Source: Paracoccaceae bacterium (lineage in GTDB: Bacteria; Pseudomonadota; Alphaproteobacteria; Rhodobacterales; Rhodobacteraceae). From it: a stretch of DNA of 38,031 nt. Both the position numbers and the translations under genes were made by a program. Positions 25,204-34,073 of the stretch are shown piece after piece. The notes below the pieces were generated by a model. That model was given only the letters and a program-made list of their open reading frames with translations. It was not told the DNA's origin and searched no databases. The DNA is taken from positions 1 through 38,031 of the forward strand of contig JAFIEO010000057.1 of the NCBI GenBank assembly GCA_020832445.1, given 5' to 3'. Position 1 is the stretch's first letter. Each line of letters begins with the position of its first letter.

Positions 25204-26718
25204 ATGATCGATATTCAACAAACCACGAATGACATCTTGGGCCGTTTCGGTGTTGACCCCGCCGCGTATACGGGCGGCACATTGGCCAGCTTTTCGCCAA
25301 TTACCGGCGAACAGATTGCCCTGCTGCCCGAACATGATGCCGATGGTGTGACCGCCGCGATTGACCGCGCCGCCGCCGCATTCCGCGACTGGCGCAATGT
25401 CCCCGCCCCGCGCCGTGGCGAGTTGGTGCGCCTGCTGGGCGAGGAATTGCGCGCCGCCAAGGATGATCTGGGCCGTCTTGTGTCCATCGAGGCAGGTAAA
25501 AGCCCGTCTGAAGGCGCAGGTGAAGTGCAGGAAATGATCGACATCTGCGATTTTGCGGTCGGCCTGTCACGCCAGCTCTATGGCCTGACCATCGCCACGG
25601 AACGCCCCGGTCACCGGATGATGGAAACATGGCACCCGCTGGGCGTCGTGGGCGTGATTTCGGCGTTTAATTTCCCTGTGGCCGTGTGGTCATGGAACAC
25701 GGCACTGGCGCTGGTCTGCGGCAATGCGGTTGTCTGGAAACCGTCCGAGAAATCACCGCTGACGGCATTGGCCAGTCAGGCGGTTCTGGAACGGGCGCTG
25801 GCGCGGTTTGGCGATGCGCCTGCGGGGCTGGCACAAGTTATCATCGGCGGGCGCGACACGGGCGCGGCGCTGGTCGATGATCCGCGCGTGGCGTTGGTGT
25901 CGGCCACCGGATCAACCCGCATGGGGCGGCAGGTGGGGCCGCGTGTGGCTGCGCGGTTCGGGCGCTGCATTCTGGAACTGGGCGGCAATAATGCGGGCAT
26001 TGTCTGCCCGTCTGCGGATATGGACATGGCGCTGCGGGCCATTGCATTCGGGGCCATGGGCACGGCGGGCCAGCGCTGCACATCCATGCGGCGGCTGTTT
26101 GTGCATGACAGTGTTTATGACGCATTGGTGCCGGGGCTGGTCAAGGCATACGAATCTGTCACCATCGGCAACCCGCTGACCACGCAGGCGCTGGTCGGCC
26201 CGCTTGTGGACCGCGCCGCGTTCGACGCGATGACGGGCGCGCTTGATGCGGCGCGCGCGGCGGGCGGCACTGTTCACGGTGGCAACCGCGTGACCGATGT
26301 GGCCCCCGACAGCGCCTATTATGTGCGCCCTGCGCTGGTTGAAATGCCCGCGCAGACCGGCCCCGTGCTGGAGGAAACATTCGCGCCCATCCTGTATGTC
26401 ATGCGCTACAGCGACCTTGACGATGCGATTGCGCAGCAAAACGCCGTGGGCGCGGGGCTGTCATCGTCGATCTTCACGACCGACCTGCGCGAGGCGGAAA
26501 CCTTCCTGTCGGCGGCGGGATCTGATTGTGGCATTGCCAATGTCAATATTGGCACATCGGGCGCGGAAATCGGCGGTGCGTTCGGTGGCGAAAAGGAAAC
26601 CGGCGGCGGGCGCGAAAGCGGGTCTGACGCATGGAAAGGCTATATGCGGCGCGCGACCAATACCATCAACTATTCGCGCGAACTGCCGCTGGCGCAAGGC
26701 GTCGTCTTCGACATCTGA
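25204..26718 (+). CDS. amaB: ALDH7-type aldehyde dehydrogenase, candidate piperidine-6-carboxylate/aminoadipate semialdehyde dehydrogenase
   Basis: 504-residue NAD-dependent aldehyde dehydrogenase. Catalytic Cys292 lies in GQRCTSMRR and general-base Glu258 in LELGGNN, and the cofactor block is GVISAFNFPVAVWSWN. The N-terminal YTGGTLASFSPITGEQIA and the NIGTSGAEIGGAFGGEKETGGGRESGSDAWK tail are typical of the ALDH7/AmaB (Pcd) group, which oxidises aminoadipate semialdehyde to 2-aminoadipate in lysine and pipecolate breakdown. ATG 25204 is chosen because AAAGGA is just upstream and homology begins there; an in-frame ATG at 25120 gives an unrelated leader. It is divergent from lysR and upstream of a BCCT carrier. 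Confidence 0.87.
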   Translation: MIDIQQTTNDILGRFGVDPAAYTGGTLASFSPITGEQIALLPEHDADGVTAAIDRAAAAFRDWRNVPAPRRGELVRLLGEELRAAKDDLGRLVSIEAGKSPSEGAGEVQEMIDICDFAVGLSRQLYGLTIATERPGHRMMETWHPLGVVGVISAFNFPVAVWSWNTALALVCGNAVVWKPSEKSPLTALASQAVLERALARFGDAPAGLAQVIIGGRDTGAALVDDPRVALVSATGSTRMGRQVGPRVAARFGRCILELGGNNAGIVCPSADMDMALRAIAFGAMGTAGQRCTSMRRLFVHDSVYDALVPGLVKAYESVTIGNPLTTQALVGPLVDRAAFDAMTGALDAARAAGGTVHGGNRVTDVAPDSAYYVRPALVEMPAQTGPVLEETFAPILYVMRYSDLDDAIAQQNAVGAGLSSSIFTTDLREAETFLSAAGSDCGIANVNIGTSGAEIGGAFGGEKETGGGRESGSDAWKGYMRRATNTINYSRELPLAQGVVFDI

Positions 26719-26745
26719 CGCTGTGCCTGCCTGTCCCCGCCTGTG

Positions 26746-26762
26746 CCACAGCGCTGCTGTGG
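26746..26762 (+). terminator. Short hairpin downstream of amaB
   Basis: CCACAGC (26746-26752) and GCTGTGG (26756-26762) form a 7-bp stem with a 3-nt loop, 28 bases after the amaB stop. There is no T tract, so termination is uncertain. The remainder of the 253-base gap to the BCCT gene is AT-richer (around 26805-26820) and may contain its promoter. Confidence 0.35.
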
Positions 26763-26971
26763 TCCGGGTCGGGGGCATGCAGGGCGCACAACCTTTGGAT
26801 GTGCTTGAATAAATTTTTCCTTGCATGAAGCGAATAGACCTGCAACGATTTCTGATCAGGCTTTGTGTGTGACGATACGCGCACATATCAACCATCGGCA
26901 AAATGACCTGCCGCGATGGGCCAATTTGAAAACGCAGCCACTTTGTGGATGCCGATCAGAAAGGAACTCTT

Positions 26972-28579
26972 ATGGAGAAGCTTGCACTTCAACTTGGGCT
27001 GCGCACGAATGTAACGATCTTTTTCTGGTCGGCGGGGCTTATGATCGTTTTCCTGTTCGCGTTGGTGATAGCACCCGAGGCCATAGGCGACTTCTTCGCC
27101 GGTGCGCGGTCATGGGTCGTCACCAATCTGGGCTGGTTTTTCATTCTGGGTGTAAATATCTGGTTGATTTTCCTTGTCTGGATCGCGTTCAGCCGCTTTG
27201 GCAATATTCGCCTTGGGCCTGTTGACAGCAATCCCGAATATTCGAACCTGTCGTGGTTCACCATGCTGTTTGCAGGCGGCATCGGGACGGTGCTGATGTT
27301 TTGGGGCGTGGCGGAACCGATCCTGCATTTCGCATCCCCGCCCTATGCCGAGACCGAACCCCATTCCGTTGAGGCCGCGCGCGAGGCGATGGGCTTTTCG
27401 CTGTATCATCTGGGCCTGCACACATGGACAATTTTCACCCTGCCCGGGCTGGCCTTTGCCTATTTCATCTATCGCTATGACCTGCCGGTCAGGGTCAGTT
27501 CGGTGTTCTATCCGTTCCTGAAAGAAGGCATCCACGGCCCCATAGGCAAGGCCATCGACATTGCCGCAATTCTGGGTACGCTGTTTGGTGTGGCGGTGTC
27601 GATCGGGCTTGGAACAAGCCAGATCAATGCAGGTCTGTCCGAATTGATGGGCGTGCCGGACAACGTGACAAGCAAGGTTCTTATCATCATCGTGTTGACG
27701 GCTGTTGCCACCACATCCATCGTGGTCGGGCTGGATAAGGGCGTCAAGGTTCTGTCGAATATCAATATCGGCATGGCAACAGGGTTGATGCTGTTCGTGC
27801 TGGTCACCGGATCGACAGTGTTCCTGTTGCGCGGCATCATCGAGACTGCGGGCATCTATGCGACCAATATTTTCCCGATGGCATTCTGGAACGACATGAT
27901 GGCCAGCTACACCAATGATGACGGCTGGGGCTGGCAGGGGGGCTGGACGGTCTTTTACTGGGCCTGGACGGTGACATGGTCACCATTCATCGGCATTTTT
28001 GTGGCGCGTATATCCAAGGGGCGCACCATTCGGGAATTTGTGCTGGGCGTGCTGCTGGCACCGTCCCTGTTCACGCTGGTCTGGTTTGCAATCTTTGGCT
28101 GGTCCGCGATGGAAATTGACGGCATCGGAACTGCCGCGCGCGACGCCTTGGGCGCAAATGCGGGCCAGATTGCCGAAGCTGTGGGCCGTGGCCCCGAATT
28201 CGCGATGTTCGCGTTTTTCGAGAATTACCCCGCGACCCAGTTGATACAGGGTCTGGCGGTGGTGATTGTCGCGATCTTCTTTGCGACATCATCAGATTCT
28301 GCGTCTTTGGTCGTTGATATGCTGTGCACAGGCGACACAGAACCCGGCCCCGTGCGCCAAAGGGTGTTCTGGGGCGTGTCGGAAGGCGCGGTTGCCGCAA
28401 TGCTGATCGTGCTGGCAGGCGAGGCTGGTCTGGTGGCCTTGCAGCAGGTGATTACAGTGGTCGGGCTGCCGATCTTTATCCTTGTTTTCGCGATGATGTT
28501 TGCCCTGCTAAAGGCGCTTCTGGCGGAAAACATATCGGGGGTGAAGGTGGGCAGACCGCCGGACATCAAGAACACTTAA
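26972..28579 (+). CDS. BCCT-family betaine/choline/carnitine-type transporter
   Basis: 535-residue secondary transporter with about twelve hydrophobic segments. The family's Trp-rich segment is visible at WGWQGGWTVFYWAWTVTWSPFIGIFVARISKGRTIREF, along with WFTMLFAGGIGTVLMFWGVAEPI near residue 85. BCCT carriers import quaternary amines or related zwitterions with Na or H, or exchange them. ATG 26972 follows AAAGGA closely; an in-frame GTG at 26945 is less likely. The substrate is not readable from sequence. Next to a pipecolate/lysine-type locus, pipecolate or a betaine derivative is plausible, but a general osmolyte is equally possible. Confidence 0.9.
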   Translation: MEKLALQLGLRTNVTIFFWSAGLMIVFLFALVIAPEAIGDFFAGARSWVVTNLGWFFILGVNIWLIFLVWIAFSRFGNIRLGPVDSNPEYSNLSWFTMLFAGGIGTVLMFWGVAEPILHFASPPYAETEPHSVEAAREAMGFSLYHLGLHTWTIFTLPGLAFAYFIYRYDLPVRVSSVFYPFLKEGIHGPIGKAIDIAAILGTLFGVAVSIGLGTSQINAGLSELMGVPDNVTSKVLIIIVLTAVATTSIVVGLDKGVKVLSNINIGMATGLMLFVLVTGSTVFLLRGIIETAGIYATNIFPMAFWNDMMASYTNDDGWGWQGGWTVFYWAWTVTWSPFIGIFVARISKGRTIREFVLGVLLAPSLFTLVWFAIFGWSAMEIDGIGTAARDALGANAGQIAEAVGRGPEFAMFAFFENYPATQLIQGLAVVIVAIFFATSSDSASLVVDMLCTGDTEPGPVRQRVFWGVSEGAVAAMLIVLAGEAGLVALQQVITVVGLPIFILVFAMMFALLKALLAENISGVKVGRPPDIKNT

Positions 28580-28603
28580 GTGGTTCAGTGACCAAACATG
28601 GTG

Positions 28604-28626
28604 CCCCCGCATGTTATGTGCGGGGG
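28604..28626. terminator. Hairpin between convergent BCCT and ltnD-like genes
   Basis: CCCCCGCA (28604-28611) and TGCGGGGG (28619-28626) flank a 7-nt loop. The stem overlaps the last codons and stop of the minus-strand dehydrogenase. It is GC-rich with only two T after it, so a bidirectional terminator is likely but not certain. Confidence 0.55.
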
Positions 28627-29489
28627 TTCATGCCTTCCAGATGCAGCAACAGGGCGCTGTGGTCGGCATCGCCGCCGCCATTGGCTACGAAATCTGCAAA
28701 AGCCTGATGCACCGCGTTCGTTTGCGGCAGGGTCAGGCCCTGTGCCTGCGCCAGCACCGCCACGGAGTCCAGGTCCTTCAGGTGCAGGCGTGCAGGCCCG
28801 CCGGGGGTGAAATCGCGCGCGACCATGCGCCCGCCATGCAACTCCAGTATGCGGCTTTCGGCAAAACCGCCGCGAATGGCCTGCCGGAACTTTGCGCGAT
28901 CTGCGCCGCCCGCCTGAACCAGAACCATGGCTTCGGCGACGGCTGCGATGGTTATGGCAACGATTTGCTGGTTGGCCAGTTTGCACACCTGTCCCGCCCC
29001 TGACGGGCCGACATGTGTGACCCGCCCCAAGGGCGCCAATACAGGCGCAAGCCGGTCAATCACATCAGGCGCGCCGCCCGCCATCAGCGCCAATGTGCCC
29101 GCATCCGCCCCCGCAACGCCCCCTGACACCGGACAATCCACATGTGCGATGCCCCGTGAAGCCAGCCGCGTGGCATGGTCGCGCGCCTGATCGGGGGCGA
29201 TGGAGGATGTGTCTACCACCACCGTGCCCGCCGTCAAATGCGCGGCTGTGCCGTGTGTGAACAGCACATCTTCCACGGCATGCCCGTCCGACAGCATGGT
29301 GAACACCACGCCCGCCCCGTCCACCGCCTGTGCGGGGGTGTCCGCCAGTTCTGCGCCATCTGCGACAAGGGCCTGCGCCTTGGCGCTGTCGCGGTTCCAG
29401 ACCCGCACAGGGAACCCCGCGCCCAGCAAGCGCCGCACCATTGGCGCGCCCATTAACCCTGTGCCCAGAAATGCGATCTGTTGGTTCAT
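28614..29489 (-). CDS. Beta-hydroxyacid dehydrogenase, LtnD/GarR-like
   Basis: 291-residue NAD(P)-dependent dehydrogenase of the 3-hydroxyisobutyrate family. The Rossmann motif FLGTGLMGAPMVRRL is at 7-21, the substrate-binding block DCPVSGGVAGADAGTL at 118-132, and catalytic Lys170 sits in GQVCKLANQ. Members include tartronate semialdehyde reductase, L-threonate dehydrogenase (LtnD) and 3-hydroxyisobutyrate dehydrogenase. Overlap by four bases with a DenD-like gene favours the LtnD type, because DenD and LtnD occur together in tetronate catabolism. The kinase and decarboxylase (OtnK, OtnC) normally needed are not in this window. Confidence 0.85.
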   Translation of the reverse strand: MNQQIAFLGTGLMGAPMVRRLLGAGFPVRVWNRDSAKAQALVADGAELADTPAQAVDGAGVVFTMLSDGHAVEDVLFTHGTAAHLTAGTVVVDTSSIAPDQARDHATRLASRGIAHVDCPVSGGVAGADAGTLALMAGGAPDVIDRLAPVLAPLGRVTHVGPSGAGQVCKLANQQIVAITIAAVAEAMVLVQAGGADRAKFRQAIRGGFAESRILELHGGRMVARDFTPGGPARLHLKDLDSVAVLAQAQGLTLPQTNAVHQAFADFVANGGGDADHSALLLHLEGMNPRT

Positions 29490-30469
29490 AGCTGGCCCCC
29501 AAGTTCATCTTCGATATGGATGCGGATGATGTCGTCAAAGCTGTCCTCGGCGGTGAAACCCAAGGCCCGCGCGCGGCTGGCATCAAACCCTGTGGCCCAG
29601 CCTTCGCACATGCGGGTGATCATCGCATCCGGTTCGCGCGTGATCAGGGCGACAGCCTTGTCGCCCGCGACACGGCGCAGCGCGTCAATCTGGTCCGCCA
29701 CTGTGGCGCTTAATCCGGGCATGGACAGATTGCGCCTTGGCCCAAGGGCAGACAGGTCCATCGTGGCACCATGCAGCATGAACCCCACCGCCGCGCGCGG
29801 CGATGCATGCCAGTGGCGGATTGTATCGGGCACCGGCAGAATGGCGGGCTGTCCGATCAGCGGTTCGCGCAGGATGCTGGAAAAGAACCCGGATGCGGCC
29901 TTGTTGGGCGCACCGGGGCGAATGCAGATCGTGGGCAGCCGGATGCCGATTGCATCCATAAAACCGCGCCGCGTGTAATCGGCCAGCAGCAATTCGCAAA
30001 TGGCCTTTTGCGTGCCATAGCTGGTCAGGGGCGTGCAGTGAAAGTCATCCGGTATCGGGTGGGGCATCGGCGCGCCCACCACCGCGATGGAGGACGCAAA
30101 CACCACGCGCGGGGTATAGCCGTCCGCCAGATGTGCCAGCCGGATGGCATCGAACAGCCCGCGCGTGGCATCCAGATTGATGCGGTAGCCTTTGTCGAAA
30201 TCCTGCTCTGCCTCGCCCGATACAATCGCGGCCAGATGAAACACGACATCGGGACGCGCGGCGATCAGTTGGGCCGGTGTGTCGGGGTGTTCCAGATCGG
30301 CCGCGATACAGGCAACCTGGCCGCCAAAGCCCGCAGGTTCTGGCGGGGCCATCACATCGGCCAGCGTCAGCTGTGTCACCGCCTGCCCGCCAAGGGCACC
30401 GTCTGCGACCAGCCGTTCTGTCAGCTTGCGCCCGACCATTCCGGCCGCGCCCGTTATCAGAATATGCAT
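29486..30469 (-). CDS. NAD-dependent epimerase/dehydratase family protein, DenD (D-erythronate dehydrogenase)-like
   Basis: 327-residue extended short-chain dehydrogenase. The N-terminal Rossmann motif is ITGAAGMVGRKL (5-16). The catalytic set is Ser126/127 in VFASSIAVVG with Tyr151 and Lys155 in SYGTQKAICELLL. IRLPTICIRPGAPNKAASGFFSSILREPL is a block I associate with DenD proteins, which oxidise D-erythronate to 2-keto-D-erythronate. ATG at complement 30469 is chosen because AGGGAGTGAGG is directly upstream and homology begins there; the frame is open much further 5' but is unlike the family. It is divergent from the FAD dehydrogenase, with a GntR-like operator between. Confidence 0.83.
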   Translation of the reverse strand: MHILITGAAGMVGRKLTERLVADGALGGQAVTQLTLADVMAPPEPAGFGGQVACIAADLEHPDTPAQLIAARPDVVFHLAAIVSGEAEQDFDKGYRINLDATRGLFDAIRLAHLADGYTPRVVFASSIAVVGAPMPHPIPDDFHCTPLTSYGTQKAICELLLADYTRRGFMDAIGIRLPTICIRPGAPNKAASGFFSSILREPLIGQPAILPVPDTIRHWHASPRAAVGFMLHGATMDLSALGPRRNLSMPGLSATVADQIDALRRVAGDKAVALITREPDAMITRMCEGWATGFDASRARALGFTAEDSFDDIIRIHIEDELGGQL

Positions 30470-30522
30470 CCTCACTCCCTTCGATATGCGCGCGTCGTGT
30501 TGCGCTTGCTTTCGCGTTAATT

Positions 30523-30539
30523 TGTCTGATAACCTGACA
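30523..30539. promoter_or_regulatory. Putative FadR/GntR-type operator in the divergent promoter
   Basis: TGTCTGATAACCTGACA has TGTC/GACA ends and an internal TCTGAT/CCTGAC pattern. It is located 54 bases upstream of denD and 48 upstream of the FAD dehydrogenase start. GntR regulators of the FadR group commonly bind such short palindromes, and the GntR gene lies in the plus-strand operon. Confidence 0.5.
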
Positions 30540-30586
30540 TATATGCAATGCAAAGCACAAATCTGCCCAAAACCGGATACCAACCT

Positions 30587-32038
30587 ATGACGACAGCCCC
30601 CGACACTGCCGCCCCGCCCCTGCTGGATGGTTTGAAAAAGGCCCTTGGCGCGGATTTGGCCGCTGATCTGGTTCTGTCCGGCCCGGATATGGCCCCCTAT
30701 TGCCGCGACTGGCATGGCGATGTGCAATCAGATGCGCTGGCCGTGCTGCGCCCGCGTGACACCGCGCAGGTATCGGCTTGTCTGCGCGCCGCGTCCGCTG
30801 TGGGTTTGGGCGTTGTGCCACAAGGCGGGCGCACGGGGCTGGTGCTGGGCGCTGTGCCCGACACACCTGCGCGGCAGGTGGTGCTAAGTCTGGAACGCAT
30901 GAACCGCATCCGCCGCATCGATGCTGATGATTTCACGACTGAGGTGGAAGCAGGCGTTGTGTTGCAAACCCTGAAGGACAGATTGGCCGATGCGGGGCTG
31001 TTTTTCCCGCTGGCGCTGGGCGCGCAGGGCAGTTGCCAGATTGGCGGAAACCTGTCCACCAATGCGGGCGGGCTGAATGTGCTGCGCTACGGCATGACGC
31101 GCGATCTGGTGCTGGGGCTGGAAGTGGTGCTGCCGGACGGGCGCGTGCTGGATTTGCGGTCGCGGTTGCGCAAGGACAATCGCGGCATTGATCTGAAACA
31201 GGTGTTCATTGGCGCGGAAGGCACGCTTGGCGTGATCACGGCGGCCACACTGAAACTTGGCCCGCTGCCCGAACAAACCGCAACCGCGCTGCTGGCGCTG
31301 GACCGGCTGGAAGATGCGATGTCCCTGTTCCGGCTGGCTCGCCGCCAGTGCTGCGACCTGATGTCGGCGTTTGAATTCATGCCGCCGCTGGCGTTCACGC
31401 TGGCGCGCGAAGCTATGCCCGATCTGCCCATACCCATGGCCACCGACGCGCCCGCCTATGTGCTGATGGAATTGTCCGGGTCCGGGCTGGTCGATGTTGC
31501 GAACCTGATGGAGCGGTTTTTGGAACTGGCGTTCTCAAAAGGGTTGGTGCGCGACGGGGTGATTGCCCAATCGCAAACGCAGGCGCAGGGCCTGTGGCTG
31601 ATCCGCGAGGGGATGAATGATGGGCAGGCGCGGCGCGGGCGGCATTTGCGCACCGATGTGTCCGTGCCCTTGTCCCGCCTGCCGGAATTCGTGGCGGCCG
31701 CCGAAGCGGCAGTTACAGCCGCGCTGCCGGGGGCGGTGTGCGTGTCCTACGGGCATGTGGGCGATGGCAATGTGCATCTGAACGTTCTGCCCGCACAGGG
31801 GCGCGATACAGACCAGCAGATCGAGATGGCCAAGAAGCTGATTTATCAGGTGCTTGAACGCTTTGACGGGTCCATCAGTGCCGAACACGGCATCGGGCGG
31901 TTGAAACGCGCGGATTTTCAGGACGCCTTGCCGGAGGTGCAGCGCGACCTGCTGGGGGCGATCAAGCGCGCGATTGATCCCGCGCAGATGATGAACCCGA
32001 ATTGCCAGTTGGTGCTGGCGCACGGGGCAGGGGGATGA
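30587..32038 (+). CDS. GlcD/D-2-hydroxyacid dehydrogenase-type FAD-linked oxidase
   Basis: 483-residue flavoprotein of the vanillyl-alcohol-oxidase fold. FAD is held by VVPQGGRTGLVLGAVP and GGNLSTNAGGLNVLRYGMTRDLVLGLEVVLPDG. The C-terminal substrate domain has GHVGDGNVHLNV, whose histidines bind metal in related dehydrogenases, and the HGIGRLK closing motif. Family members oxidise D-lactate, D-2-hydroxyglutarate or glycolate. Here a sugar acid or 2-hydroxyacid from the tetronate-like pathway is likely, but the substrate is not determined. ATG 30587 is preferred; in-frame ATG 30548 would put the first codons close to the operator. The stop shares ATGA with the GntR gene. Confidence 0.83.
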   Translation: MTTAPDTAAPPLLDGLKKALGADLAADLVLSGPDMAPYCRDWHGDVQSDALAVLRPRDTAQVSACLRAASAVGLGVVPQGGRTGLVLGAVPDTPARQVVLSLERMNRIRRIDADDFTTEVEAGVVLQTLKDRLADAGLFFPLALGAQGSCQIGGNLSTNAGGLNVLRYGMTRDLVLGLEVVLPDGRVLDLRSRLRKDNRGIDLKQVFIGAEGTLGVITAATLKLGPLPEQTATALLALDRLEDAMSLFRLARRQCCDLMSAFEFMPPLAFTLAREAMPDLPIPMATDAPAYVLMELSGSGLVDVANLMERFLELAFSKGLVRDGVIAQSQTQAQGLWLIREGMNDGQARRGRHLRTDVSVPLSRLPEFVAAAEAAVTAALPGAVCVSYGHVGDGNVHLNVLPAQGRDTDQQIEMAKKLIYQVLERFDGSISAEHGIGRLKRADFQDALPEVQRDLLGAIKRAIDPAQMMNPNCQLVLAHGAGG

Positions 32039-32751
32039 GCGCGCCTGTGCCCGGTTTTGCACGCAACACGCAGCTTTCCACCCGCATTGCCGCGCATCTT
32101 CTGGCGCAGATCGAAGCGGATGGCCTGACAACCGGCGCGCGGCTGCCGACCGAAGCGCAACTGGCGCGTGATTTCGGTGTCAGCCGCGCGGTCATCCGCG
32201 AAGCGATTGCCCAGTTGCGCAACGAAGGATTGGTGGAAACCCGTCAGGGCGCGGGTGCGTTTGTGGCCGACATGGCCGCCCGCCCGATCCGTCTGGACGC
32301 CCCGCAAGACATGGACAGCCGCGCGTTTCAGCAGCTTTTCCAGTTGCGCGCCCCCCTGGAGGTTGAGGCCGCAGCCCTGGCCGCGCACCATCGCAGCGCA
32401 GCAGATATAGTGCGGATCAAGGCTGCACTGGCACGGTTTGATCAGCCTGAAGAAAGCGCCGACAGTTCTGTGGCCGCCGATCTGGAATTTCACCGCGCGC
32501 TGGCGCAGGCAACGGGCAACCCCTATTTTGTGCAGTTTCTGACCGCAATTTCCGACCGGATCGCGCATGTCATACTGGCAGCACGGGCTGAAACCCCGCT
32601 GGATGCCCTGCACGCCCAGACCAGACGCGAACATGCCGCAATCTGCGCCGCGATTGTTGCGGGCGATGCACGGGCCGCACGCGCGGCGATGCGCGCGCAT
32701 CTGGCCGGGGGCGCGCAGCGTGTGGGCTTGCAACTGGATATGTCTGACTGA
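32035..32751 (+). CDS. GntR-family (FadR subfamily) transcriptional regulator
   Basis: 238-residue regulator. The N-terminal winged helix is LPTEAQLARDFGVSRAVIREAIAQLRNEGLVETRQGAGAFV (about 38-78). The all-helical FCD ligand domain follows, with LEFHRALAQATGNPYF and a C-terminal REHAAICAAIVAGDARAARAAMRAHL, including the histidines that hold metal in this subfamily. ATG 32035 overlaps the previous stop codon (ATGA), so it is translated with the FAD dehydrogenase. It probably represses this operon and the divergent denD-ltnD pair through the palindrome at 30523-30539 until a sugar-acid ligand appears. Confidence 0.9.
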   Translation: MSAPVPGFARNTQLSTRIAAHLLAQIEADGLTTGARLPTEAQLARDFGVSRAVIREAIAQLRNEGLVETRQGAGAFVADMAARPIRLDAPQDMDSRAFQQLFQLRAPLEVEAAALAAHHRSAADIVRIKAALARFDQPEESADSSVAADLEFHRALAQATGNPYFVQFLTAISDRIAHVILAARAETPLDALHAQTRREHAAICAAIVAGDARAARAAMRAHLAGGAQRVGLQLDMSD

Positions 32752-32799
32752 TGCCCATCCGCCCCTGATTTCGCACATATCAACACGAAAAGGTGCCGC

Positions 32800-34002
32800 A
32801 TGAAAATTACCGCCATTGAGACCATTCGCATTGCGGAGCGCCCGAACCTGCTATGGGTCGAGGTTCATACCGATGAAGGGATCACAGGTCTGGGCGAGAC
32901 ATTTTTCGGCGCCGCCACTGTTGAGGCGCATGTGCATGAATGGATCGCACCGCGCGTTCTGGGGCGTGACCCGTTGCAGATTGACGCATTGGCCGCCGAT
33001 CTGGTGGGCTATCTGGGGTTCCGGTCGGCGGGGGCGGAAATGCGCGGCAATTCCGCGTTTGACATTGCGCTTTGGGACATATTCGGCAAGGCCACGGGCC
33101 AACCTATCGCGCAGCTCTTGGGCGGGTTCACGCGGCCCTCCATCCGCACCTATAACACCTGCGCGGGGCTGGATTACATCAAGAAGGCTGACGGCCAGCA
33201 GGTGGGTAACTGGGGGCACGGCAACAAGCCCCATGCCTATGACGACCTTGATGCATTCTTGCACCGCGCCGACGATCTGGCCCTGTCCCTGCTGGAGGAC
33301 GGGATCACAGCGATGAAAATCTGGCCTTTTGATATTGCTGCTGAAAAGACGCGCGGTCAGTATATCGCGCCTGAAGATCTGAAAACCGCGCTGCGCCCGT
33401 TTGAAAAAATTCGCGATGCGGTGGGCGATAGAATGGACATTATGGTTGAATTCCATTCCATGTGGCAGCTTTTGCCCGCGATGCAGATTGCCCGCGCGCT
33501 GGCCCCGTTCAATACGTTCTGGCACGAAGATCCCATTCGCATGGACAGCCTTGGCAGCCTGACGCGCTATGCGCAGGCATCTGTCGCGCCGATCTGCGCA
33601 TCTGAAACACTTGCCACGCGCTGGGGGTTTCGGGATTTGCTGGAAACCGGCGCGGCCGGCGTTGTTATGCTGGACCTAAGCTGGTGCGGCGGCCTGTCAG
33701 AGGCGCGCAAGATTGCGGCCATGGCCGAAGCATGGCACCTGCCGGTTGCCCCGCATGATTGCACAGGGCCTGTGGTGCTGGCGGCGTCCACCCATCTGTC
33801 GTTGAACGCCCCCAACGCGCTGGTGCAGGAAAGCGTCCGCGCGTTCTACCGCACATGGTACCGCGATCTGGTCACCGCCCTGCCAGAGGTCAGGAACGGC
33901 CACATAACTGTCCCCCCCGGCCCGGGGTTGGGGCTGGCGTTGAACCCGGAACTGGACAGGGCATTTGAAACCAGCCGCAGGGTTACGCGGGCGGGTATTT
34001 GA
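32800..34002 (+). CDS. Enolase-superfamily (mandelate racemase/muconate lactonizing) acid-sugar dehydratase-like protein
   Basis: 400-residue enzyme. The N-terminal capping domain is followed by a barrel with the three Mg ligands expected of the family: Glu217 (VEFHS), Glu243 (HEDP) and Glu269 (ASETL). Candidate acid/base residues are Lys173 in MKIWPFD and His319 in APHDCTGP. Family members remove a proton next to a carboxylate and then dehydrate or epimerise. Its place behind a GntR regulator and beside hydroxyacid dehydrogenases points to a sugar-acid dehydratase, but the residues do not name a substrate. AAGGTG precedes ATG 32800. It is the last gene before the sequence changes to the accessory island. 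Confidence 0.85.
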   Translation: MKITAIETIRIAERPNLLWVEVHTDEGITGLGETFFGAATVEAHVHEWIAPRVLGRDPLQIDALAADLVGYLGFRSAGAEMRGNSAFDIALWDIFGKATGQPIAQLLGGFTRPSIRTYNTCAGLDYIKKADGQQVGNWGHGNKPHAYDDLDAFLHRADDLALSLLEDGITAMKIWPFDIAAEKTRGQYIAPEDLKTALRPFEKIRDAVGDRMDIMVEFHSMWQLLPAMQIARALAPFNTFWHEDPIRMDSLGSLTRYAQASVAPICASETLATRWGFRDLLETGAAGVVMLDLSWCGGLSEARKIAAMAEAWHLPVAPHDCTGPVVLAASTHLSLNAPNALVQESVRAFYRTWYRDLVTALPEVRNGHITVPPGPGLGLALNPELDRAFETSRRVTRAGI

Positions 34003-34073
34003 TGTCGGATTGCTCGCGCTAGTCAACTACGATGATCGTATTATGTGTGATACGCGGCCAAGTTGATTGACTA

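Noticed and set aside
34021-34072. AGTCAA/TTGACT inverted ends as a possible island attachment site
   Set aside because: Only six bases pair, no tRNA gene or integrase is nearby, and no matching copy was noticed at the other side of the island.
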